Assembly (NCBI GenBank): GCA_019753405.1
Contig: JAIKLF010000001.1
Coordinates: forward strand, 314,789 to 378,788
DNA from: Murdochiella sp. Marseille-P8839
GTDB lineage: Bacteria > Bacillota > Clostridia > Tissierellales > Peptoniphilaceae
Direction of reading: 5' to 3'
Length of the DNA stretch: 64,000 bases
In this document: positions 1 to 7,956 of the stretch, piece after piece
Position numbering within the stretch: the first letter of the stretch is position 1
How the letters are laid out: each line of letters opens with the position of its first letter
The notes under the pieces: generated by a model
Told to the model about the DNA's origin: nothing
The model's input: the letters and a program-made list of their open reading frames with translations, nothing else
Databases searched by the model: none
Translations under genes and position numbers: made by a program

Positions 1-2
1 AT

Positions 3-1043
3 CATATCATGCATGTTGCGGCAATCTCTTTAGGCTTACTGGTGGCACTCTCAGCTTGTCAAAACACGCCAAAAGAGGAAAAGAACGCTACGAGTCAGGG
101 AAGTATCTCCGCAACGATGTCGGAAAGCAAGGAAGCCCCGGCGGTAACGCTTCGTGTGATTGCATCGACGGATGCCATTTATGACTTTACGAAGTTGATT
201 GGTCAAGACCGGGTGGAAGTTGTGGATCTCATTGAAGGCGATGCGGATGCGCATCACTGGGAGCCGACACCGAAATTACTCATGCAAATCAATGAAGCAG
301 ATCTTTTTCTGCTCAACGGCGCCGGGCTGGAAAGCTGGTTGCCCGATGTGCAGGCCTCCCTCACGGGAAAGGTGAAAAGCGTGGATCTTTCCGACGGAGT
401 AGCGTTGCGTAAAGGGGAAGAGGACCATGATCACGAGGAAGACCATGATGATCATGAGGAAGACCATGATGACGCCGATCACGATGACAAAGAGCAACAT
501 GAACATCATCATGGTGAATTTGACCCGCACTATTGGCTGAGTCCGAAAGCAGCAGCGATTCAGGCAAAAAATATTTATGAAGCATTAGTGGCCTCCGACC
601 CGCAGGGAAAAGAAGTCTATGATGCCAATTATAAAGCACTGCAGGAAAAATTTGAGGCGCTTGAGCGCGACTATGCGGAAAAGCTTAAACCGTATAGCGG
701 GCGTAGCGTTATCGTTCCGCACGAGGCTTTCGGTTATCTCTTTGATGCGTATGGGCTCAAGCAAATCGGCCTTGAAGGCATGCTTGCCGACGGACAACCG
801 AGTGCGAAAAAAATTGCAGAAATTGTTGATCTGGCAAAGAAGGAAGGCATCAAGACCGTATTCTATGAAGCATACGGTGATGACAAAGAAGCAGAATCCG
901 TAGCCGCTGAAATCGGCGCAAAGACCGCACCGCTTTATACGCTGGAAGCCGAATCAAAAGAAGATCGTGCAAAAGGCGAAAATTACTTCACCTTCATGCA
1001 AAAGAACCTGGAGGCCCTTGTCGATTCATTCGGAGGAAAATAA
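3..1043 (+). CDS. znuA: Zinc ABC transporter substrate-binding lipoprotein (5' end probably outside the window)
   Basis: Extracellular metal-capturing lipoprotein of the cluster 9 (ZnuA/AdcA) family. It delivers zinc, or possibly manganese, to the ZnuB permease. The first ATG in the window is at position 9 and is followed by a hydrophobic stretch and the lipobox LSAC. No ribosome site precedes it, the frame is open to the window edge, and the usual Lys-rich start of a signal peptide is missing, so the true start is probably upstream. A His/Asp/Glu-rich loop at about residues 135-168, made of imperfect HDxEED-type repeats, is the flexible zinc loop typical of zinc members. The FDPHYWLSP motif follows it. 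The gene overlaps znuC at TAATG, so the three genes form one operon. Zinc specificity is inferred from the loop. Confidence 0.9.
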   Translation, partial: HIMHVAAISLGLLVALSACQNTPKEEKNATSQGSISATMSESKEAPAVTLRVIASTDAIYDFTKLIGQDRVEVVDLIEGDADAHHWEPTPKLLMQINEADLFLLNGAGLESWLPDVQASLTGKVKSVDLSDGVALRKGEEDHDHEEDHDDHEEDHDDADHDDKEQHEHHHGEFDPHYWLSPKAAAIQAKNIYEALVASDPQGKEVYDANYKALQEKFEALERDYAEKLKPYSGRSVIVPHEAFGYLFDAYGLKQIGLEGMLADGQPSAKKIAEIVDLAKKEGIKTVFYEAYGDDKEAESVAAEIGAKTAPLYTLEAESKEDRAKGENYFTFMQKNLEALVDSFGGK

Positions 1044-1720
1044 TGCAGGAAGTCTATCGACTGGAACACGTACAATTTCGCTATGCGCAGGAGAGAATTC
1101 TGGAAGATGTTACCTTTCGTGTGCATTCTGGCGATTTTGTCGGCATTGTCGGCGCAAATGGAGAAGGGAAAAGCACCCTTCTCCGGCTGCTGACAGGAGA
1201 GCTTTCTCCCGATGCGGGGGATTTGTTCTTTTTTGGCGAAAAAGGCATACAGAGAAAAGCGATGCACCGCATCGCTTACGTGCCGCAGATGAACTCGGCC
1301 AGCGGAATGACCTTTCCGATCAGCTGTCAGGAGATGGTTTCGCTGGGCTTGACGCGCTCCATCGTGCCGCGCTTTTTTTTGAACGCTTCCGAACGAAAAA
1401 AAGTAGCCGCCTCTCTCCGTCATCTGGGGATGCTGGCGTTCGCCGATCGCAATTATCATGATCTATCGGGAGGACAAAAACAGAGGGTGCTGATCGCTAA
1501 AGCGCTGGTGGGAGAGCCGGATGTACTGCTTTTTGATGAACCGACAGCAGCGCTGGATCAAGAGAGCAAGGAACAGCTTTATCAAACGCTGGATCACATG
1601 AATCATGTCCATGGCATTACGATTCTCCTGGTTACCCATGAGATGGATATCGGCAAGGGCCATTGGAATCGACTGGCGCGCGTTTCGCATCATCGACTGG
1701 AGGAGGTGCCTTTATGCTGA
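1043..1720 (+). CDS. znuC: Zinc ABC transporter ATP-binding protein
   Basis: Cytoplasmic ATPase that powers metal import with ZnuA and ZnuB. The sequence shows a Walker A motif (GANGEGKST, residues 37-45), the ABC signature LSGGQ, the Walker B segment LLFDEPTAALD and the H-loop in LVTHE. At 225 residues it has the usual size for this family. Its ATG overlaps the znuA stop, and its own stop overlaps the znuB start, which indicates translational coupling in one transcript. Assignment to zinc rather than manganese depends on the His-rich loop of the binding protein next door. Confidence 0.93.
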   Translation: MQEVYRLEHVQFRYAQERILEDVTFRVHSGDFVGIVGANGEGKSTLLRLLTGELSPDAGDLFFFGEKGIQRKAMHRIAYVPQMNSASGMTFPISCQEMVSLGLTRSIVPRFFLNASERKKVAASLRHLGMLAFADRNYHDLSGGQKQRVLIAKALVGEPDVLLFDEPTAALDQESKEQLYQTLDHMNHVHGITILLVTHEMDIGKGHWNRLARVSHHRLEEVPLC

Positions 1721-2601
1721 ACTATGCCTTCATGCAGCGCGCCATGATCATCGGTGTTTTGCTCGGCTTTATCATTCCGCTCATGGGCGTGATTGTCGTG
1801 AATCGACGCACCTCTACGATAGGCGATGCCTTATCTCATTCGTCGTTAGCCGGCATCGGATTCGGCTTGTTATTGGGACTGTCTCCCTTAGTAGGATCCA
1901 TTGTGGTGACGATTCTTGGCGCGTTCGCGATTGAGCTCGTGCGCTATCGTTTCCCGAAAAGCGGCGATCTGGCGACGGCCATGGTGATGTCCATCGGCGT
2001 CGGGCTTGCTTCGGTATTATCGGATGTGGTGCCTACGACAATGAAATTTGAGACGTATCTGTTCGGTTCGATTGTCACCATTCGCCCGGAAGAAATGTGG
2101 ATCAGCATCGCGATCAGCTTCGTGGTGTTAGTTTTGTTTTTTACGCTGTACTATCCGTTGCTTTATGTGAGTGTGGATTCGCACGGCGCGCGACTGACGG
2201 GTCTACCCATACGTCGAATGGACAACCTTTTTACGGCTATCTTAGCCATAGCGATTGCGATGGCGGCGCGCACCATAGGCGCGTTAATGGTTTCTTCGCT
2301 CATGATTTTGCCGGTGGCGACGGCGCTTCTTTTCGCCAAAAGCTATCGTCAGGCCGTGTTTTCCTCCATGCTAAGTGGGGTTATCATGGTCACTTGCGGT
2401 TTGACCGCATCCTATTATTTGGGATGGAAACCGGGCGGAACCATTGTCCTTCTCGGCATCGTCGGATTTCTTATCGCGCTCATCGTACAGAAAATCCTGC
2501 GTCTGCGCGGCCGGGGGAGTTATGCAATTTCGAAGGGCGATCCCATCGAAGAAGAAAAAGCGATTTCTTGTGAAGAGATGAGCCGGTCCTCTGATCGCTG
2601 A
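1714..2601 (+). CDS. znuB: Zinc ABC transporter permease
   Basis: Integral membrane permease of the ABC-3 family (ZnuB/MntB), which forms the metal channel. The 295-residue product is almost entirely hydrophobic segments, with the family pattern RRTSTIGDALSHSSLAGIG near the N terminus. I chose the ATG at 1714, not an earlier in-frame ATG at 1663, because GGAGGAGG lies just upstream and the start overlaps the znuC stop by a few bases. The C-terminal tail is short, charged and cytoplasmic. A strong hairpin terminator follows 22 bp after the stop. Confidence 0.92.
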   Translation: MLNYAFMQRAMIIGVLLGFIIPLMGVIVVNRRTSTIGDALSHSSLAGIGFGLLLGLSPLVGSIVVTILGAFAIELVRYRFPKSGDLATAMVMSIGVGLASVLSDVVPTTMKFETYLFGSIVTIRPEEMWISIAISFVVLVLFFTLYYPLLYVSVDSHGARLTGLPIRRMDNLFTAILAIAIAMAARTIGALMVSSLMILPVATALLFAKSYRQAVFSSMLSGVIMVTCGLTASYYLGWKPGGTIVLLGIVGFLIALIVQKILRLRGRGSYAISKGDPIEEEKAISCEEMSRSSDR

Positions 2602-2622
2602 TGGAAGGATAGATAACCAATC

Positions 2623-2652
2623 AAAAAGCCCTCCCGATACGGGAGGGCTTTT
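2623..2652. terminator. Bidirectional intrinsic terminator between znuB and rplT
   Basis: The inverted repeat AAAGCCCTCCCG / CGGGAGGGCTTT has a short loop, with A-rich flank on the left and T-rich flank on the right. It can therefore stop the znu operon on the plus strand and the rplT operon on the minus strand. The genes on both sides converge on it. Confidence 0.85.
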
Positions 2653-2671
2653 GTAGTTCAAATGTAGAAAC

Positions 2672-3016
2672 TTATTTTACCTGAATAACCAACGCTTTGA
2701 AGTCTTCCGGTTGATGGATGGCCATCTCGGAGAGCATCTTGCGGTTGATGTTGATGTTCTGCTTTTTCAGACCATTCATAAAGGTTGAATAGTTGGTGCC
2801 GTTTTCGCGGCAGGCCGCGTTAATGCGGGCAATCCACAGTTGACGGAACTGGCGCTTGCGCTGTTTACGTCCGATGTAGGAATATTGCAGCGATTTGATG
2901 ACCGCCTGTTTCGACACGCGATAGAGCTTGGATTTTGCACCGTAATAGCCCTTCGCCTGTTTTAAGACTTTCTTATGTGTTTTCTTGGCGTTGACGCCAC
3001 CTTTTACACGTGCCAT
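2672..3016 (-). CDS. rplT: 50S ribosomal protein L20
   Basis: Primary 23S rRNA-binding protein needed early in large-subunit assembly. The 114-residue basic product begins [16 protein letters not shown] and has the standard L20 size and motifs ([26 protein letters not shown]). It is the last gene of the infC-rpmI-rplT operon. In related bacteria L20 also acts as the repressor that binds the infC leader. The structured leader upstream of infC in this window fits that feedback, although L20 binding is inferred here. Confidence 0.97.
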   Translation of the reverse strand: MARVKGGVNAKKTHKKVLKQAKGYYGAKSKLYRVSKQAVIKSLQYSYIGRKQRKRQFRQLWIARINAACRENGTNYSTFMNGLKKQNININRKMLSEMAIHQPEDFKALVIQVK

Positions 3017-3030
3017 GGTTCGTGCCTCCT

Positions 3031-3228
3031 TTAACGCGGCAGCATCTTGTCGATGCGCTTCATATCACTTTTGCTGACGACGGTCGACTGACGCAGATGA
3101 CGGATGCGCTTGCCGGTGTACTTTCCGGTCATATGGCTCTTTCCGGAGAAAAAGCGTTTCAGTTGACCTGATCCGGTGCGTTTGAAACGCTTGGCCGAAC
3201 CGCGATGGGTTTTCATTTTTGCTTTCAT
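3031..3228 (-). CDS. rpmI: 50S ribosomal protein L35
   Basis: Small basic large-subunit protein of 65 residues. It begins [16 protein letters not shown] and carries the conserved [27 protein letters not shown] core. It lies between infC and rplT with gaps of 9 and 14 bp, the standard order in Bacillota, and is co-transcribed and co-regulated with them. Confidence 0.97.
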   Translation of the reverse strand: MKAKMKTHRGSAKRFKRTGSGQLKRFFSGKSHMTGKYTGKRIRHLRQSTVVSKSDMKRIDKMLPR

Positions 3229-3237
3229 GATCGCTCC

Positions 3238-3750
3238 TTAACTTTCTGTTTTCGGCTCCACCAGCATGACCATGCTGCGGCCTTCCATTCTCGGATTTTG
3301 ATCCATCTGTCCAACATCCTGCACCAAAGCGAACAGACGTTCGAGTACTTCGCGTCCCTGTTCCGTATGACCCAATTCGCGGCCGCGGAAGCGAACGCTT
3401 ACTTTGACCTTATCTCCGGCATCCAGGATTTCATAGATCTTCTTTGACTTGGTTTCCAGGTCATGATCATCAATGCGCGGACTCAGGCGAATTTCTCTGG
3501 TTTCGCTGTTCTTCTGGTTTTTGCGCTGTTCTTTTTGCTTTTTGAGCGTGTCGTAGCGATATTTGCCATAGTCCATCAGACGACAGACGGGCGGATTCGC
3601 ATTCGGCGAAATCAGCACCAAGTCCAAATGTTCGTCTTCCGCCTTAGCGTTGGCATCCTGAATGGACATGATGCCCAGTTGCTCGCCGTCGGCGTCGATC
3701 AAACGGACTTCTTTTGCGCGAATTTGCTCGTTGATAGCCAGTTCCTTAAT
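3238..3750 (-). CDS. infC: Translation initiation factor IF-3, with a rare ATT start codon
   Basis: IF-3 binds the 30S subunit and checks start-codon and initiator-tRNA pairing. I place the start at the ATT codon 3748-3750. It is preceded by AGGAGG at the right spacing, and the protein then begins at KELAINEQIRAKEVRLI, where IF-3 normally starts. An upstream ATG at 3799-3801 would start inside the terminator hairpin of the leader and adds non-conserved residues, so I rejected it. The product is about 170 residues, the usual length. A non-AUG start is a known autoregulation device for infC, because IF-3 discriminates against its own start codon. Confidence 0.93.
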   Translation of the reverse strand: MKELAINEQIRAKEVRLIDADGEQLGIMSIQDANAKAEDEHLDLVLISPNANPPVCRLMDYGKYRYDTLKKQKEQRKNQKNSETREIRLSPRIDDHDLETKSKKIYEILDAGDKVKVSVRFRGRELGHTEQGREVLERLFALVQDVGQMDQNPRMEGRSMVMLVEPKTES

Positions 3751-3880
3751 AGTGCACCTCCTGTTGAACATAAAAAAAGCGGGCAAAGCCCACTCTAACA
3801 CGCAAATTCTACGGAATTTGTCTTCAGAAATAACCGAACAACCGTTGGCGGTCGGTGAGAGTGGGAGCTCTTCTTGATCC
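3751..3880 (-). promoter_or_regulatory. infC-rpmI-rplT leader RNA (L20-leader-like)
   Basis: This is about 130 nt of untranslated leader between the promoter and the infC ribosome site. In transcript order it contains an early CCCACTC segment (antiterminator strand), a 7-bp hairpin CAAATTC/GAATTTG (plus-strand 3803-3820), the terminator hairpin, and the AGGAGG site. Alternative pairing of the early segment with the terminator 5' arm would allow read-through. The mechanism resembles the L20 leader; protein binding is inferred. Confidence 0.72.
3772..3797 (-). terminator. Attenuator hairpin in the infC leader
   Basis: Read on the minus strand, GTGGGC-TTT-GCCCGC is followed directly by seven T residues. 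This is an intrinsic terminator only about 20 nt before the infC ribosome site. Its 5' arm (GAGTGGG, plus-strand 3789-3795) is exactly complementary to CCCACTC near the transcript start (plus-strand 3859-3865). A competing antiterminator can therefore form. The layout matches L20-dependent transcription attenuation known for Bacillus infC leaders. Confidence 0.8.
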
Positions 3881-3886
3881 GTTGGT

Positions 3887-3915
3887 AGTATAGCGCACTA
3901 TCTTCCATTGGTCAA
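3887..3915 (-). promoter_or_regulatory. Sigma-A type promoter for infC-rpmI-rplT
   Basis: On the minus strand TTGACC (3910-3915) and TATACT (3887-3892) are separated by exactly 17 bp. The transcript would start near 3880, giving the leader described above. Confidence 0.85.
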
Positions 3916-3936
3916 GCGCTGAAACCAAGAGTGCGT

Positions 3937-3942
3937 TATAAT
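3937..3942 (+). promoter_or_regulatory. Possible -10 box for ktrB
   Basis: A perfect TATAAT on the plus strand lies 58 bp before the ktrB start. I find no good -35 at 16-18 bp, so the promoter call is weak. Its position inside a longer possible reading frame (GTG at 3931) argues that this longer start is not used. Confidence 0.4.
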
Positions 3943-3999
3943 AAGAAACATGTGTCGGCAGGCGGCAAGAAAAGCGTCGGCGACCAAGAAGGAGCTATT

Positions 4000-5361
4000 G
4001 TGGATCATTTACGACAACCGAAAAAGACGGTGCTGGATAAGTTGAAAAGGAATACACCGTTATACTTTCTATTGGGCTATTTAGGCGTCATCGTGCTGGG
4101 AATGCTTTTGCTGATGTTGCCGATTTCGGCGCAGGATGGACAGATCACCGCATTACCGGACGCCTTGTTTACAGCCACTTCCGCCGTTTGTGTGACGGGA
4201 CTTTCTCCCGTCGTTACGGCTGAGCATTGGACTCTGTTCGGTCAAATCGTCCTCATTCTGCTCATTCAGATCGGCGGATTGGGCATCATGACCTTCGTGG
4301 CCATATTCGGCCTGCTCACCAATCAGCATTTTTCCATCGCGGACCGTAAGCTGTTCATGGAAGAAAAAAACCAAAATGAATTAACCGGCATGGTTCGCCT
4401 TATTAAATTCATCATTCTTGCCACCTTTGCCATTGAAGGCGTAGGGGCGATTTTGCTCGCGATACGCTTTGTTCCGCAATTTGGCATGGTGAAGGGCCTG
4501 TGGTTTTCCGTATTTCATGCGATTTCCGCTTTCTGCAATGCAGGTTTTGATCTCATCGGTTCGGAGAGCCTCATGCCGTACCAACAGGATCCGCTGGTTC
4601 TGCTAACGATCGCTACACTCATCATCCTTGCCGGCATCGGTTATACCGTTTATCTGGATCTATGGCATGCACGAAAGGGGGAACGGCTGCACCTGCATTC
4701 AAAAATCGTTTTGTTTTCCACGGCAATCTTGTTGGTTGCCGGAACAGTTTTGATTTTTCTGATGGAAGCGAATAACCCGCAAACGATGGGAGCTCTTTCC
4801 CTGCCGGAAAAGGGACTGAATGCTTTTTTTCAATCGGTGACGACCCGTACGGCGGGCTTTTATACCTTTGCCCAGGAAAAAATGACACAGGCCGCCGGAC
4901 TGAGCAGTATGTTTCTCATGTTTGTCGGCGGATCGCCGGCCGGAACAGCGGGCGGCCTTAAAACGACGACCATGGTCGCTTTGCTTTTGGGCTTAGTCAG
5001 TGCACTGCGCTCGTCGCGTGATGTATCGGTCTTTCGTCGCACCATTGCACAGGAGGTCGTACACAGCGCGTTCGTGCTCTTTGCCTTGGCAACGCTTTGG
5101 AACATCCTGGCACTGTTTTTCCTCAGTATTACCGAGCAAGCGATTCCGCTGGCCAACTTGCTGTTTGAAACCGTCTCCGCCTTCGGCACGGTCGGCTTGA
5201 CACAAAATGTCACGCCGCAGCTGAGCGTTGCCGGTAAGATGATCATCGCGCTTACGATGCTGTATGGAAAACTGGGTCCGTTAACCCTTTTACATGCCTT
5301 GATTCCTAAAGCGCGGCAACAGAACAATCGTTTGGCGGAAGAACACCTTTTGGTGGGATAG
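4000..5361 (+). CDS. ktrB: Potassium uptake protein KtrB (TrkH/KtrB family channel subunit)
   Basis: Membrane subunit of a sodium- or proton-linked potassium uptake system. Four selectivity-filter loops are recognisable: TSAVCVTGL, SAFCNAGFD, TTRTAGFY and SAFGTVGLT. The glycine of each marks the potassium filter. The 453-residue size fits KtrB. I selected GTG at 4000, which AAGGAG precedes; an earlier in-frame GTG at 3931 would overlap a TATAAT box and add a non-conserved tail. ktrA follows 8 bp downstream. The window holds a second potassium system at 42-45 kb. Confidence 0.92.
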   Translation: MDHLRQPKKTVLDKLKRNTPLYFLLGYLGVIVLGMLLLMLPISAQDGQITALPDALFTATSAVCVTGLSPVVTAEHWTLFGQIVLILLIQIGGLGIMTFVAIFGLLTNQHFSIADRKLFMEEKNQNELTGMVRLIKFIILATFAIEGVGAILLAIRFVPQFGMVKGLWFSVFHAISAFCNAGFDLIGSESLMPYQQDPLVLLTIATLIILAGIGYTVYLDLWHARKGERLHLHSKIVLFSTAILLVAGTVLIFLMEANNPQTMGALSLPEKGLNAFFQSVTTRTAGFYTFAQEKMTQAAGLSSMFLMFVGGSPAGTAGGLKTTTMVALLLGLVSALRSSRDVSVFRRTIAQEVVHSAFVLFALATLWNILALFFLSITEQAIPLANLLFETVSAFGTVGLTQNVTPQLSVAGKMIIALTMLYGKLGPLTLLHALIPKARQQNNRLAEEHLLVG

Positions 5362-5369
5362 GAGAAAAT

Positions 5370-6047
5370 ATGGAAACAAAGAAAAAATCCTATGCGGTCA
5401 TCGGCTGCGGACGCTTCGGCCGAAGTTTAGCACTGGAGTTAACAAAACAGGGGATGGAGGTACTGGCAGTGGATGCGTCGGCGGAAGTGGTCAATGATCT
5501 TGCCCAAGACGTGACCGTCGCCGTACAGGCGGATGTCACGCAGGACGGAGCCTTGGACGGCATCGGCCTGAAAGACGTGGACGTCGCCATTGTCGCTATG
5601 AGCGGTGATTTTGAATCCTCCATTATGGCGGCCACCATCTGTCGAGAAAAGAATATTCCCATGGTGATCGCCAAAGCAAAGGACTCGCGGCACGGTCGTA
5701 TTTTGCACCGCATGGGCGTAATGAAGGTCATCCTTCCGGAACGTGAAGAAGGTATACGACTTGCTCATTTGTTGACGGAGAATTCCATTTATGAGCATCT
5801 GCGCATGTCGGAAGAATATTCCATTGAGGAGTTTCCGGTTCCGGAAACGTGGATCGGTTCCAATTTGAATGAGCTGAACATTCGCCAGTTGCTGAATATC
5901 AGCATTATCGCTATCAAGCGCAAGGGTGAAGTGCAAATCAACCCCGGTCCGGAGGATGTCTTTCAACAGAATGATGTATTGTATGGGCTGGGTTCAAACG
6001 AAGATTTTCAAGGATTGGATCAATGGGTTGCACAACGTCGAAGCTGA
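5370..6047 (+). CDS. ktrA: Potassium uptake regulatory subunit KtrA (RCK protein)
   Basis: Cytoplasmic gating ring subunit that binds nucleotides (ATP/ADP, and c-di-AMP in many Bacillota) and opens KtrB. It has a Rossmann GCGRFG motif at residues 12-17 and an acidic Asp35 ending the second strand, then an RCK_C domain in the last 80 or so residues. At 225 residues it is a single-RCK KtrA, unlike the double-length TrkA elsewhere in the window. AGGAG precedes the ATG, and it is coupled closely to ktrB. Confidence 0.93.
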   Translation: METKKKSYAVIGCGRFGRSLALELTKQGMEVLAVDASAEVVNDLAQDVTVAVQADVTQDGALDGIGLKDVDVAIVAMSGDFESSIMAATICREKNIPMVIAKAKDSRHGRILHRMGVMKVILPEREEGIRLAHLLTENSIYEHLRMSEEYSIEEFPVPETWIGSNLNELNIRQLLNISIIAIKRKGEVQINPGPEDVFQQNDVLYGLGSNEDFQGLDQWVAQRRS

Positions 6048-6820
6048 ATCGTCTGGAAAGTCCACAAAATGCACGTTATAAGTGCTGGCGATCGCTTCTT
6101 TCCCCGAAAGGCCGAAAAAAAGAACGGTGTTGTCTGGTGGAAAGTCGAAAACTCGTCGCCGATGTCTTTGATGCGGAAGGAGAAGTGCTCACGGTCTTGC
6201 TTTCTGAGGACCATAGGGATGCCTGGAAGGGGATGCTCTCCTATCGACGAAAAGCGGGGAAAACGCAATCGGCGGAAATTATTGAACTACCCGTTTCCCT
6301 TTTTCGGAAGCTCTCCACCATGGAGCATCCCGACGGCATCATCGCTGTGGTTCGCCTTCCCGAGGAACGTCCGGTGAGTCATGCAGCTTTTCGCTGGCTG
6401 TTGTTGGATCATCTGCAGGATCCGGGAAATGTGGGCACCCTTTTGCGCAGTGCGGAAGCCTTCGGCTTTACACATGTCGCAACGCTTGCCTCAGCAGACG
6501 TTTTTAGTCCAAAGTGTCTACGTGCTGCAATGGGATCCACCTTTCGTTTGACCATAACCAACCTGAAAGAAGGTTCATTTTCGACGTGGAAAAAGCAATT
6601 GGACCTGCCGCTCTACGGAGCGGAGTTGCAAGGCGAACCTGTCCAAAGCTGCGATTGGCCGGCACACTTCATCTTAGCGGTGGGCAATGAAGGAAACGGT
6701 ATCTCTACGGAAGTGCGTGCGGAACTCGATTATCCGATCACAATTCCCATGCAGGGAGAAGGCGAATCGCTGAATGCGGCCATTTCGGGATCGGTGATCA
6801 TGGCGATGGCACAACGGTGA
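6023..6820 (+). CDS. TrmH/SpoU-family RNA 2'-O-methyltransferase
   Basis: SPOUT-class methyltransferase predicted to methylate ribose in rRNA or tRNA using S-adenosylmethionine. The three SpoU motifs are visible: LLLDHLQDPGNVGTLLRSAE, LAVGNEGNGIS and IPMQGEGESLNAAIS. The N-terminal 100 or so residues form the substrate-binding domain found in the 23S rRNA members. The start at 6023 has AAGGA 8 nt upstream and overlaps ktrA by 25 bp. A gene of this type sits directly before pheST in many Bacillota, as here. The exact RNA target is not visible. Confidence 0.88.
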   Translation: MGCTTSKLNRLESPQNARYKCWRSLLSPKGRKKERCCLVESRKLVADVFDAEGEVLTVLLSEDHRDAWKGMLSYRRKAGKTQSAEIIELPVSLFRKLSTMEHPDGIIAVVRLPEERPVSHAAFRWLLLDHLQDPGNVGTLLRSAEAFGFTHVATLASADVFSPKCLRAAMGSTFRLTITNLKEGSFSTWKKQLDLPLYGAELQGEPVQSCDWPAHFILAVGNEGNGISTEVRAELDYPITIPMQGEGESLNAAISGSVIMAMAQR

Positions 6821-6831
6821 TGAGTAGGAAA

Positions 6832-6859
6832 AGCAAAAAAGACACCGCAGCAACGGTGT
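6832..6859 (-). terminator. Hairpin with minus-strand T-run upstream of pheS
   Basis: ACACCG (6842-6847) and CGGTGT (6854-6859) form a 6-bp stem. Read on the minus strand the stem is followed by a C, six T residues and then GCTTTT, so it looks like an intrinsic terminator for antisense transcription. No minus-strand gene lies nearby. On the plus strand it is only a hairpin. I found no T-box element in this gap. Confidence 0.4.
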
Positions 6860-6905
6860 AATGTGTATAGACGTTCAATAGAGCGCGGAATTAGGAAGTG
6901 AGGAA

Positions 6906-7946
6906 ATGATGTTGGAAAAACTGGAGGCCCTTCGTGAAGAGGCGCTCAAGCGCATTCGGCAGGCTTCTTCTGCAGAAGAACTGGAGCAACAACGTGTAGC
7001 GTATCTGGGCAAGAAAAGTCCATTGATGGAGTTGTTGAAGAACCTGCGCACTTTGGAACCGGAAGAACGTCGCGCCGTAGGCCAGCGTGCAAACGAGGTT
7101 AAACAGGAGTTTCATGAAGCGATCCGCGTACGCAAAGAGGAGTTGATGGATGAAGCGAGTGTGGTGGACCATCCTCTGGACCTTACCCGACCGGGAACGA
7201 TTCCTTCTCTTGGCGGGTTGCATCCGAGCATTCAGATGATGTACGACCTTAACGATGCCTTTCAGTCCATGGGTTTTGTATTATTCAGCGAAGACGAGAT
7301 TTCCAGCGAAAAATACATCTTTGATAATTTGAATTTCCCGCCGAATCATCCGGCGCGCGAATCGATGGATACCTATTGGATTGCCGGAACGGAACAGAAG
7401 CACGGTGCAGAAAGACTGGCTTTACGTCCGCATTTAACCGGTGCCTCCGTGCGCTATTTGCTCAAACACGGTGCGCCGGCACGTTTTATTTATCCCGGAA
7501 GCGTGTTTCGTAACGAAACGACCGATGCACGTCATGAACGCGCGTTCATGCAATACGAGGCACTCATTGTGGAGAAGGACTTTTCCTTTGCGTCCGGGAA
7601 ATTGCTCATTGATACCATTCTGGAAAAGGTCTTCGGCCATCCCGTGCGCACCAGAATGCGCGCCGGCTTTTTTCCTTTCGTGGAGCCGGGCTTTGAAATC
7701 GATATGGAGTGCCAGGTTTGTCATGGGGAAGGTTGCCGGACGTGTCACCATTCGGGCTGGATTGAGGTCATGCCCGGCGGATCGCCGCATCCGAACGTGT
7801 TGAAGGCTGCCGGATTGGATCCCGCCGTCTGGTCGGGATTCTACATCAATATCGGCCTGGATCGTCTCGTGATGATGCGCTACGCGGTGGATGATGTGCG
7901 CTTATTCCACAGCAATGATTTGCGTTTTCTGAAGCAGTTCCATTAA
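6906..7946 (+). CDS. pheS: Phenylalanine--tRNA ligase alpha subunit
   Basis: Catalytic alpha subunit of the alpha2-beta2 PheRS, which charges tRNA-Phe. The 346-residue product has the N-terminal coiled coil, motif 2 around the FRNETTDARHE segment, a Cys-rich insert (CQVCHGEGCRTC) usual in bacterial PheS, and motif 3 (GLDRLVMMRYAVDDVR) near the end. AGGAAG lies 7 nt before the ATG at 6906; an adjacent ATG at 6909 is an equally possible start. pheT follows after 10 bp. No tRNA-Phe T-box leader was found upstream, so expression probably comes from read-through of the upstream genes. Confidence 0.95.
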   Translation: MMLEKLEALREEALKRIRQASSAEELEQQRVAYLGKKSPLMELLKNLRTLEPEERRAVGQRANEVKQEFHEAIRVRKEELMDEASVVDHPLDLTRPGTIPSLGGLHPSIQMMYDLNDAFQSMGFVLFSEDEISSEKYIFDNLNFPPNHPARESMDTYWIAGTEQKHGAERLALRPHLTGASVRYLLKHGAPARFIYPGSVFRNETTDARHERAFMQYEALIVEKDFSFASGKLLIDTILEKVFGHPVRTRMRAGFFPFVEPGFEIDMECQVCHGEGCRTCHHSGWIEVMPGGSPHPNVLKAAGLDPAVWSGFYINIGLDRLVMMRYAVDDVRLFHSNDLRFLKQFH

Positions 7947-7956
7947 GGAGAAGGAC

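Noticed and set aside
420-510. Tandem DNA repeat as a satellite or CRISPR
   Set aside because: It is the coding sequence of the His/Asp/Glu loop of ZnuA, imperfect and without spacers.
3751-3801. Longer IF-3 start at ATG 3799-3801
   Set aside because: It would start next to the terminator hairpin and before the AGGAGG site; the ATT at 3748-3750 fits the family start.
3931-3999. Longer KtrB start at GTG 3931
   Set aside because: It overlaps a TATAAT box and adds non-conserved residues; GTG 4000 has AAGGAG at proper spacing.
6821-6905. T-box riboswitch before pheS
   Set aside because: The gap is only 85 bp, with no T-box sequence and no plus-strand terminator.
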